From: Notospermus geniculatus
Lineage: Eukaryota > Nemertea > Pilidiophora > Heteronemertea > Lineidae
Length of the DNA: 64,000 bases
Assembly (NCBI GenBank): GCA_002633025.1
Contig: NMRB01002940.1
Coordinates: 18,651 to 82,650, forward strand
Direction of reading: 5' to 3'
Under the pieces are notes generated by a model. That model was not told the DNA's origin. It searched no databases and worked only from the letters and a program-made list of their open reading frames with translations. The position numbers and the translations under genes are program-made. This document shows positions 55,160 to 64,000 of this stretch, piece after piece (the stretch's first letter is position 1; each line of letters starts with the position of its first letter).

Positions 55160-55250
55160 AAGATGGGGATTTGGCCTAGTGGTTTAAGGCGTCCTGCCCC
55201 CTTAGTGCTGGCGATTGATGCCTCATGCGAGGGTCCGTTTGTTCGAATCT
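55160..55250 (+). mobile_element. tRNA-derived SINE
   Basis: A box TGGCCTAGTGG near 55173 and B box GTTCGAATCTG near 55241, with a Leu/Ser-like long spacing. It shares its middle with the fragment at 2740-2800. It is present only in the left arm of the large palindrome, so it probably inserted after the duplication. Confidence 0.75.
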
Positions 55251-55269
55251 GGAAGAAAGACGTGGTGAC

Positions 55270-55870
55270 TTTCACGTTAAAAACCCGTTTCTATTTCTTA
55301 TCTGTAGTATAGCTAGAGCGGAGCTGGTGGTTATCAGAACACAGCACGTGGTGATGTGCCCTGAAGGGGTGATGATTTTGAGGGCCCACGTCCACGGCAA
55401 CTCTGACCTAAGGAGGGTCGTCTCATTCGGACATGTCTCCAGTATGATGAACATCAGGTCCTAGACAGTGTCCTGGCAGTTTGAATCGATCAGTCACGGT
55501 CGTCCTCGTTCCCAAATTGATGCTGGACTTGTGTTGTTCATCCTTCTACGGAAGCACTTGGTCTGTGCGACGTACTGGTTGACTGTGGGCCAACTGGTAC
55601 AGGTGATGCAGCAAACAGGTCTTTGCTGTCACAATCCGTGGGGCTCCTGAAGCAAAGTTGATGGGACCTTTCCGTGGAAGAGCTATGTTGGATTGATTGT
55701 TCACATTTCCGACCCCTTTTTAGATCCTCTCCGTGAGCATTGGACACAGACGGGTTGATGTCCGGGGTTGGACCTTGGCTCTTACAAGCACATCACAGGT
55801 TCTTGGGTGTCCGGAATGCAATGAGGGGTGGTTCAGGACAACAACAGTCCTTCATGGAGGGGTTCACTAA
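55270..55870 (-). mobile_element. Penelope-like retroelement fragment, inverted copy
   Basis: Minus-strand frames include CCPEPPLIAF followed by PKNL (near 55800-55860) and ILETCPNETTLL (near 55400-55450), matching the plus-strand fragment at 55950-56415. It is heavily decayed. Confidence 0.65.
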
Positions 55871-55949
55871 TGAAGTATATAGGTAAGAAGCAGCGTGTTA
55901 TAGAGATGTCTGTTACCACTCTGGTTGGCATGGCGTCCATTACCAACCA

Positions 55950-56415
55950 CAGTGCTAACGGAAGTGGTGAGGTTCAAGACAACCAGCAGTCCTCCAAAAC
56001 CCGCAGGATCCCCTTAGTCCTCACTTATCACCCTGGACTGCCAGACATCTCTGCTATTGCTTGCCGCTTCTTACCTACTGGTATACTTCACCTGAACCCC
56101 TCCATAAAGGACTGCTGTCCTGAGCCACCCTTCATTGCATTCCAGAGATCAAAGAGGGACCCACAAATTGTGACATCAAAAATGTTGTTTACTGCATCAC
56201 ATGTACGAGATGCCCAATTAACGAGTACGTCGGACAGACCATGCACTTCCGTACAAGGAAGAACAACCACAAGTCCAGCATCAGGTTAGCGAAAGAGGAT
56301 GACCGTGACTGCTCGATACTGCGCTCACTTCAAACTGCCAGGACACTCTGTCAAGGACCTGATGCTCAACATACTGGAGACATGTCTGAATGAGACGACC
56401 CTCCGCTGATCAAAA
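55950..56415 (+). mobile_element. Penelope-like retroelement fragment with GIY-YIG endonuclease
   Basis: Part of the reverse transcriptase/linker region (PLVLTYHPGLPDISAIA, CCPEPPFIAFQ) is followed by a GIY-YIG-like module: NVVYCITCTRCPINEYVGQT, then HFKLPGHSVKDLMLNILET. Reading requires two frame changes, so it is a remnant. Penelope-like elements use this endonuclease for target-primed insertion. Confidence 0.75.
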
Positions 56416-56739
56416 TTGCCGTGGACGTCGTTGACCCTTAAAAACCATCACCCCTCTAGGGCCCTCAGAGGGTCTAAACACCCGGTGCTGAATTCTGATA
56501 ACCGCATAGCTCCCCTCAGGCATACTACCAATACTTTTGCCAGCTTGAGTTGCAGTACCCGCCAAGTTTGGTATGAGGCATACTTCACATTTTCTTCTTT
56601 CCCCTCATTACCACTTTTCCTACCAGGTTGAGTGGCGTGCGGCCGCTAAGACCTAGTTCTCCTATTGCCCATTCTCATTTCCATACTCTGGCCAGTGAGT
56701 TCGCAGGGGTCGCTCACCTCGGNGTGCCAAAACCAAAAA

Positions 56740-56859
56740 TCAAACGAAAATGTGAGTTTTCAGACCGCGCCTGAAGGCCTCGACACTCCCGGCACTTCTC
56801 AGCTCGGGGCTCAAACGATTCCATAGCCTGGAAGCTTGGCCCGTAAAGTATGTGTCACT
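56740..56859 (-). mobile_element. LINE reverse transcriptase C-terminal fragment, right copy
   Basis: Inverted copy of 54383-54502 at high identity; part of the right arm of the large palindrome. Confidence 0.75.
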
Positions 56860-57574
56860 CTGTATGGGCATTATTGAATTATTGACCTAAAATGGCTTCC
56901 GATGAACTACTTTGCATATTGAAGGATGTACCTTATCAATTGTGCTGTAACCAAAATAAAAAGTGATAACTGTGACGGTTTGGTGGAACTTATGTTCGTT
57001 TTTGTCCTTCACATCTCTGGATAACTGATTTTTGGGCATATTTGAAATTAGACCATGTTTCGTTTGTCACTGCATCCTCCATCTGCATAATCCTTGAACA
57101 TTGTTGGATGGAATATACAAGAGGATGCCTAAACTACATTTTAATTGGGTTTAACATGAGTTAATGTGGAATTTCAAGCCATATTGACCATATCAATGCC
57201 CACATGTCAGATTTTAAGCAGAGCCGTATTTTCGTGACCTTTTGACCTCTGGTGACCTAGATTTGGATTCAATTTGCATATCTTATATATCATCTGAAAG
57301 CACGCTTCAAAACCTTTATTTTAAGGGGTATTTGAGTTTCATACCCTTAAGGGTTGCTGAATTACAGCAATTTGAATTTCCCCTACCCCAAAAATGACGT
57401 CACAGAAATTTACTGTCACAGCTATGTTCAACTACCCAGCAAGGACATTTCATCCCTATTATTTCACTGTTAACATCCAAAAATTGTAAATATAGGTAGA
57501 ATACTACATCATGCATGTTGTTTCGTCAATTTTAAGGGGGGTGCAAGGTGAGGCCACCTAGCCCCCGGACTAAA

Positions 57575-57815
57575 AGGCTTCCCGAGGATTCACGACCGTG
57601 AAGCCATTGTTAACCGGCGTTTTCGTATAGCGTATTGAAGTATACGGTATACGAAGACGCCGTCTAACAAACGCTTCACGGTCGTGAATCCTCGGGCAGC
57701 CTTTGTTAATCGGTGTTTTCGTATACTGTATACTTCTATGTAAAGGAAAAAAATGAATTGACGACCGTGAAGCCATTGTTAACCGGCATTTTCGTGTACC
57801 GCATACTTCTATGTA
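57575..57815. repeat. Tandem hairpin units, right block
   Basis: The same hairpin family as at 53405-53705, with GTATACGGTATACGAA and CGACCGTGAAGCC words in both orientations. The symmetrical position suggests that the units belong to the duplicated segment. Confidence 0.85.
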
Positions 57816-60461
57816 AAGGAAGCCTAATCGTTGAAAGTGTGACTGGTCACGACTGGTTATGTGAAAATGTCAAATTGTGTTTCAAACCTAACCCAACCCG
57901 AACCCTTATCTGCCGCCAACATCGTGTGCCACTTGCTTTATCGTGCAATATTCCCCATGCTGTATAAAAAAAAATCCGTGTTATCTGACATATTCAAAAC
58001 ACTGTCATGACTGTGTGCAAGTTCAAGTTTCCACGTTATCTCGAAATAGTGGTTGTGTTCAAGTTAATACACATGTTCATGGGCTGGTCATGGCACCTAA
58101 TTGTACGATAACGCGAAATGGGAATTTAATCGTGTCAAATATTGAAACAATTTAAATAATTTATGAATGATTCACCGAATCCTTTAACAGACTGAACGAA
58201 ACTCCACTGCTCCGGACGGGTTCGCTCAATCGATTAGGCTCACGCACCACCTGCCATACGGCATTTGTTGAGGGACTGAATAACTTTTTTGGTTATCAAT
58301 GAAACGAATTACACTATAACCTCACCTGATGGACACCTCAATACAGTCAACGGACAAATTTGTCAAGTCACGAAGTTTCCCAAGCATTTTTCAATACATT
58401 TGCGGAAACCTCACTATTCATGACTGCAGTCCAAATTAAAGATGAAGGACGTCCGCACTTAGTAAGGTTCTAATGTACTTGAATTATCTCACAAAGTTAA
58501 CCTAGTTTTAAATTCGTGTTTGCGTAGTCTAAACCTCACTATCATGACTGTGTGCAAATCGTTGTGTTATCTGACAAACATCGCCAACTTAATATTCCGA
58601 CACATCGTCATTGGCACAGCTTTGTAAGATAATGAGAAAATGGAACAAAATCTTGCTACGTTGATATACCACGAAATACGAATATAATGTTGCTGATATT
58701 TTGTATGATAATGCGAAATCGGGACATAATCTTGATAGATTTGGAAGGATAACGTGAAAATAGCACTTAATCGTGGTCAAAATATGCGAGATAATTCAAA
58801 GATAGGGCCTACATTGAGACCTCTATGGCTCAGTGTAACGTTTTATCAATGTGGCCATTTTTCTGTGTGATTCCCGTTGTTCGGAACTTGGACACGGACC
58901 GACGGCCCTCACTGGAAAACGCTACAACGATTTCCGGAATTTCTTCTGTCTGGACTTGAAAGAGTGGCAGTGAATCACCTCCGACGGGATTGAATTACTC
59001 TCCTGAGGGGCATCGGAGGAGTGATTTTTCATAGATCCTCTAGCAAAACCTCAAGAGTGACTGATATCTCCTGACTAACACTGTTGGATTCCCCTGTATA
59101 AATTGAACTTAACCATCAATGCCACAACATGACAAATAATTAATGTATGTGCTTATTTTTCTATAAAACAATTAAATCGTTACAGATGTTTCTGACATTC
59201 TACTTGGTTCGAATTTTTGGAAAACAGTGAATGATGAATGAAATGATTCATGGACCATGTGCTCACCTGGTTGGTCTACTTTTTGCGGATATAACTGCCC
59301 ATGCATGGTGAGCAATGGTGAGCTGTGCAGAAAAGCTGTTCTTGCCACAGGATAGTTTGACATCATCCAGAGACAGAAAATGCTGACATCATCAAGCAGG
59401 AAATTCAGATACCCCTGTTTTACATTTCTGCAGATTGCGCCCCCTGGTAGACAAAAATGGAAAACCTCACCCCCACAGGAGGTGAAGAAATAATTATGCT
59501 ACCTAACCTATCAATTACAGTTTGACGTTCGTATTTTCTCTGGGCTGAGTTTTTGGGGATTTTTCATTTTTCGGAAAATGCCCCCTGGAGGGTAGAATGT
59601 AGGTCAAATCGCCAAAAAATTTGGTTCTGTTTCGAGCCCTCCCTAGGGCGTACGGCTCCACCAACTTTCATGACCCTGGGTCTTGCGAAATGTGCCAGTT
59701 TCACAGACACACACACAGACAGACATTTTGAGCCATTTAGTCATATGAATAGCTCCGCTGGCCTTTGGTCAGCTGAGCTAAAAACCCTACCTTCTGGTCC
59801 GAACAGCAATGTGTTTTCGCTGCAGAATGTCTATTTTCTTTGAGGGAAGGCCGGATGTTGGACCTCTATTTTGTATTTCCGTCGTCGCAAACGATTTCGC
59901 TTCAAATAACAACACGGCGTTGATACCCGCGATTACATTCCAGCACAATTTACCGTTCCCTTCAGTTTCTCCGAAAAGGAAATGTCCAGAATCGGGGGAA
60001 TCCATGTGGGATTCCCCTGATTCTGGGGAATACCATATTGATTCCACGTATATTTAATGATGATCATTTTCATTTTCATATATCCGTTTTACATTGACTG
60101 AACCAGTGGCTCAGCTTAAGCCACGGTGCTTTCATGCTTCAGATTCATGGTGAGTTGAATATTAAATCCATCCTACCATCACCTTTAGTTCTATGACAGG
60201 TTCATGTCGATAGAGAGTGCTTCCAGTTGATGCCTATGAAGTTATAAGCCATTGGCTTATGTGTGTTATATCATTCGACACCATCCCTGCAAGTACTTCC
60301 GGAATGTAGGCCAAAGCCTGATTGTTTTTAGCTTAGGCCTACCTGTGAGCTATAGTCGTCATGCGGTGTCGACGTCGGTCCGTCGTCGTCGTGATCGGGC
60401 TTCCAATATGGCCGCCAGGTGGGGTAACTGAAAATCATCCAAGTGCTCAAATGTATCGGAT
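57816..60461. other. Gene-free stretch with diverged repeats
   Basis: GATAA(T/C)GCGAAA-type words followed by TAATC(T/G)TG recur near 58106, 58626, 58706 and 58748. A short hairpin at 59990-60030 (GGGGAATCC...GGATTCCCC) and a CACACAGACAGAC run near 59705 resemble repeat tails. No gene is supported. Confidence 0.5.
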
Positions 60462-60849
60462 ATGATCAATGTTTATCAACCGGGCAGATCGCTTCGCTCC
60501 GGTGATCAGCGACTCTTGGCCACACCGAGAACCAAGTCACGCCTTGGCGAACGATCCTTTTACTCGACTGCCCCCAGGCTTTGGAACAGTCTGCCTTTAA
60601 GTCTCAGGGCCCTTCCTACCCTCACTAGTTTTAAGAGAGCCCTTAAGACACATCTTTTTATTACTGCCCATTTTAACTAATGTCATTTATATTCTATCTC
60701 ACCCATTTTAACTAATCTCATTTATATTCTATCTCAATGTTTTAGTTTTCCCTATGTTTTATAAATTTCTGTGTCAATGTCTTAATCTTTCAGTTTTGTA
60801 TATTGTAAGGTGCCTTTGAGCACTTTTGTGGTAAGGGCACCTTAATATC

Positions 60850-60892
<43 letters not shown>
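60462..60892 (+). mobile_element. 3' end of a LINE with (TAA)n tail
   Basis: The frame 60462-60680 has SLRSGDQRLLATPRTKSRLG, then APRLWNSLPLSLR and ALKTHLFI, the C terminus of a CR1/L2-type reverse transcriptase. A short 3' UTR and an uninterrupted (TAA)n run at 60853-60892 follow. It is 5'-truncated. Confidence 0.88.
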
Positions 60893-60893
<1 letters not shown>

Positions 60894-61812
60894 GAACGGC
60901 TTGCCTAGAGTGTTCAAACATTATATACCTCCCTCTAGACCGCCAAATGTCGGCCTGATTTGATTCCAATATGGCCGCCATATCTCAGGAATGACTTGAC
61001 CCAGAGTGATCAATAACTAAATGGGGCCACAGTGTCAAGATACAAGTGAATGAAAATGCACGACGAATACTGCTTCCAATATATCACTGAACCATTTTCT
61101 GTCAATTACAGATGACGATTCTGGTGATTAGTTGACCATAACAAGTCGCCCATGGGCGATACGCGAATTTTTTTTCCCACATTGGTTCGGGACACCAACC
61201 TTATCTCATTTGCATACAGCCAATCAGGGCTGTTGTTGACGTAAACATGGTGGCGCACGTGTACATTCGGAACAGTTCGGGACTTTCCGTCATGCTCCGG
61301 AAAATCTGGCACAGTTTCAAGCTCTACACTGTTAGAAAAAACAGAAGATTTTACAGAATCGTACTGTAATTCATAAATACCAGTACTCAAAAAAATCTCT
61401 TGTTAAACAGATATTTCTGTGAACTCCCTCCGAGTTTTACAGCCTATCAGCACGCTGCTTTCAGAACTCTTTGGCCCGTTGGCAACGGATGTTCTTGTGC
61501 TACCATGGCTACGAACCGCTCCGCTCGGCCAATGAAAAAGTGTCTCAGGCCAGCTTGGTTAGCGGTTGCTCAGTGCTCTCATTGGTCGACTCTCTCAGCG
61601 CCACCTGTTGACCTAACGCGGCGAATCTTACGAAGTTAAGCAGTTGTGGAGAACGAGTAAACCGAAGGGAGCGCGATACACAACTGCGTAGGGAGTTTAA
61701 TATTTCTGTTGAATAACGGATTTCGTGATATATTGACAAGTACTTTTGTAAAATGACGGAAATTCTGTAGTTTAACGGTGGTTTCTTAATTTTAACAATA
61801 AATTTACGGGCT
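60893..61812. other. Gene-free stretch
   Basis: No gene or clear repeat supported. It lies between the LINE tail and the next transposon. Confidence 0.5.
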
Positions 61813-63362
61813 GTACTGTTGGGTAGTATCCATTCTATGGACTGAGTCCAAGAATGGACTGAGTAACTTGGACCGAGTCCCAAAATGTGAAAAATGCAAG
61901 AAACAAGCCGGTTTGTAGATAATATGAAAGGATACTGCCTAGGTACTGATAAGACTAGTACTCCCCCTCATTTTTCTCAAGCAAAAGCGTACGAAAGCAA
62001 CAGAATAAGCAGACAAAAATCGAGTTTAGTGAGTTGCGTTCCACTTACATTCTGCATTTTAGAATGAACACATTTCTGGGTATCGATATTTCCAGGAAAT
62101 ATCGTGGGAACGAGGTAGCCCCAATTTGAGTGCAGAGAGCGGTATTGGGTTGCTGGGTCATTTTCGTAACCCAATTACAGGGTCAGGCAAATTGGGTGAA
62201 AAACTGGGTCAAAATAACCCAGCACATGATCAGATTTGACCAAATGTAGGGGGTCGAAATTATGGGTCATTTTCATTGGGTCAAAATGACATAGTATTGG
62301 GTTGAAATCTACCCAATGAACCAGTTCTACCTGGCCATATAACAATTACGTTGTAATGTGCAAAAAAAATTACAAAGAAATGCGTACTTACGAAAACAAA
62401 TACATAAGAATATTGATAAACTATGGTTTGAAATCTGAGACACAAATTTAAAGCTGTGAATGTTTCTCTTTCAGAATTATGAAAAAAATAATTACATAAC
62501 ATCAGTTTTCTCTTTACCATACAAAAGATCTTATGCTGTACACTGGTATACCCGTCCATCTGAATGCTATACGTAGCTTCTCGGCCTATTGGCTAAGATT
62601 AAAGTTATGCGAAATTTAATAACTGTGGACTTTGCCTCATGGTGAACTCCTGCCCTCTCCTTGTGCACACCTGGCGCAAACAAGGTGCACAAGTTAGTAT
62701 AGGTAGAAATTGCGAAACTAAGACAATCAAATTGGGTTATTTTTTAACCCAGCCACGGGGTCAATATCCCGGTGGTCAATATTGATCTAACCCAAACCTG
62801 GGTCAAGTTGAACCAGTATTTTGGGTTATTTTAATGACCCATTTACTGGGTCAAAAAGGTTGACCCAAGAACTTGGGTCAACTTGACCCACCGTTGGGTT
62901 AGAGTAATAGTGACCCCGTGGCTGGGTTAAAAAATAACCCAATTTGGGTTTGTATACACTCAGGCGTGGCCGGCATGCATGGCCTGTTTCATGTGTGTAG
63001 CCTATAGGAGTAACCTTTGGAACGAGGTTGCAAAATTCCCAGCATAGCATTCCGTGAATCGTACCTCGAAAGGCGTGCTACATGACGTGACGTCGTCATG
63101 TTTTGTTACTATTTATAGACTGAGAGCGGGCGGCTATTGGGTTGATGTAACTTGGGGATTTCAGGTCGGCTCAGGGAAGAACAAAATTTTATAGTTTTGT
63201 TTTTCTTAACTCTTTTCACGTTCTACATATTGAAGTTAACCATTTCTTACCAATTAATGGTGATAACATTCATTATAATTGGTTTTATCTTTTTTGGCAC
63301 TCAGTCCAAGTTAGTCAGTCCATTTGGACTCGGTCCATAGAATGGATACTACCGTACTGTTG
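61813..63362. mobile_element. Inverted-repeat transposon with exact 9-bp target duplication
   Basis: GTACTGTTG flanks both sides (61813-61821, 63354-63362). The element 61822-63353 (1,532 bp) has inverted ends of about 60 bp starting GGTAGTATCCATTCTATGGA, with internal GGACTGAGT words. The 9-bp duplication suggests a Mutator-like element. No transposase inside. Confidence 0.88.
62150..62950. repeat. TGGGTCA/TGACCCA-rich array
   Basis: Two clusters (62150-62330 and 62732-62950) of GGGTCA, GGGTTA and inverses. The second is bounded by AAATTGGGTTATTTTTTAAC and its reverse complement, so it is itself a palindrome nested in the 9-bp-duplication element. Confidence 0.85.
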
Positions 63363-64000
63363 ATATACTGCACTTTCTGTCATTTTACAGGACTTATATT
63401 TTTTCACAGATTCGTTAATCTCAAGAAGTTAGAGAGGGCTTGCACGTCTGTAATACGTGTTGTTGATTTATATGTTGCACGACTTCTTGAGTTGTTGGTA
63501 GTTTATTCAAAACCGTTCCATTTGGAATCATAAGTAAAGTGAAAATGACATCAATGCATTTACGCACGTACATGTATAGATGGTTAAAAATAAGCTCCCA
63601 TGAGGACATTTGAGTCTCGATTTTCGATGTTCATTGGTGAAAGTATTGTTGCAAAAATGATTCGTGCGAGACGCCAGTCAAGAGCACGCAGAAGCCCTGT
63701 TTAGGGCCACAGGCCTACATTGGCCTGATCGGTGAAAGTGACTCCGTGGTATTGTGAACTATTGTGCCTGTCTACACGGGTTTCATTCCCTTGCAGACAA
63801 GTTGGATGGCGTTTGTCAAGTTTATTATGGTTCCCGATCATCAAGATCGGGAACCATATTGTTTTTGGTCATGGTGTCTGTGTATCTGTGTGTGTGTGTG
63901 TCTGTGTCTGTGTGTGTCCGTCTGTCACGCCTTCGTATCTTATCTCCTTCAACAGCTACAGTCCTGGTGACACATCCTACCCCTAGGTTTGTCAACATGG
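63363..64000. other. Gene-free stretch with hairpin and GT microsatellite
   Basis: ATGGTTCCCGATC and GATCGGGAACCAT form a hairpin at 63829-63859, followed by a GT/CTGTGT run at 63872-63920. This has the look of a transposon end, but only one side is in the window. Confidence 0.6.

Larger units (their letters stand above)
53708..57573. repeat. Large palindrome with outer arms of about 820 bp
   Basis: 53708-54525 and 56732-57573 are inverted copies at high identity (for example GGGGGCTAGGTGGCCTCACC on the left, mirrored on the right). Similarity resumes inward at 54950-55130 and 56500-56650 and in the Penelope-like fragments. A single N (56723) sits just inside the right arm. Confidence 0.92.

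Noticed and set aside
62150-62950. Nuclear-receptor response element array
   Set aside because: The words resemble half-sites, but they lie in a non-autonomous transposon with no gene nearby; repeat structure explains them better.

Overview
This window is eukaryotic nuclear DNA, most likely from a marine invertebrate. Its genes have GT-AG introns, and it contains tRNA-derived SINEs, LINE, Penelope-like, hAT and Tigger/pogo remnants, and many copies of a GTAGGCCTA-type word common in echinoderm and other marine invertebrate genomes. The species cannot be fixed from sequence alone. The assembly has one large N run (15987-16433) and three single Ns (3940, 33313, 56723) that may mark contig joins.

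1-16 kb is host-type sequence with three spliced genes: a damaged multi-exon gene (1-3480), a two-exon HIRAN-domain gene (3639-4986), and a gene of at least 11 exons with a Myb/SANT-like N terminus (minus strand, 15966 to 6088). An intron of the last gene holds a nearly complete Tigger/pogo transposon (11202-15783) with matching terminal inverted repeats and a TA target duplication. The transposon carries a broken transposase and a second HIRAN-domain reading frame.

16.4-34.15 kb is the centrepiece: an AT-rich, densely packed integrated Polinton/adintovirus-like element. Plus-strand genes encode a packaging ATPase, one probable penton and two further penton-like proteins, the double-jelly-roll major capsid protein, several membrane proteins and an HNH-like protein. 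Minus-strand genes encode a second HNH-like protein, a protein-primed family B DNA polymerase and a retroviral-type integrase. Nearly every plus-strand gene begins with TAAATG, which resembles a late promoter overlapping the start codon. The copy is decaying: there is a stop codon in the capsid gene, a frameshift in the HNH gene, and an N at the integrase/polymerase junction. The left end is lost at the assembly gap and no capsid maturation protease was found.

34-50.9 kb returns to host DNA. It holds an hAT-type transposase gene (37910 to 35649), a six-exon gene encoding 273 residues (39632-47182) whose first intron contains palindromic elements nested within each other, and a coiled-coil gene (50852 to 49644).

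51-64 kb is mainly repeats: a 41-bp minisatellite, SINEs, inverted-repeat transposons (two elements in the window have exact 9-bp target duplications), and a 3.9-kb palindrome (53.7-57.6 kb) containing head-to-head Penelope-like fragments and LINE ends.
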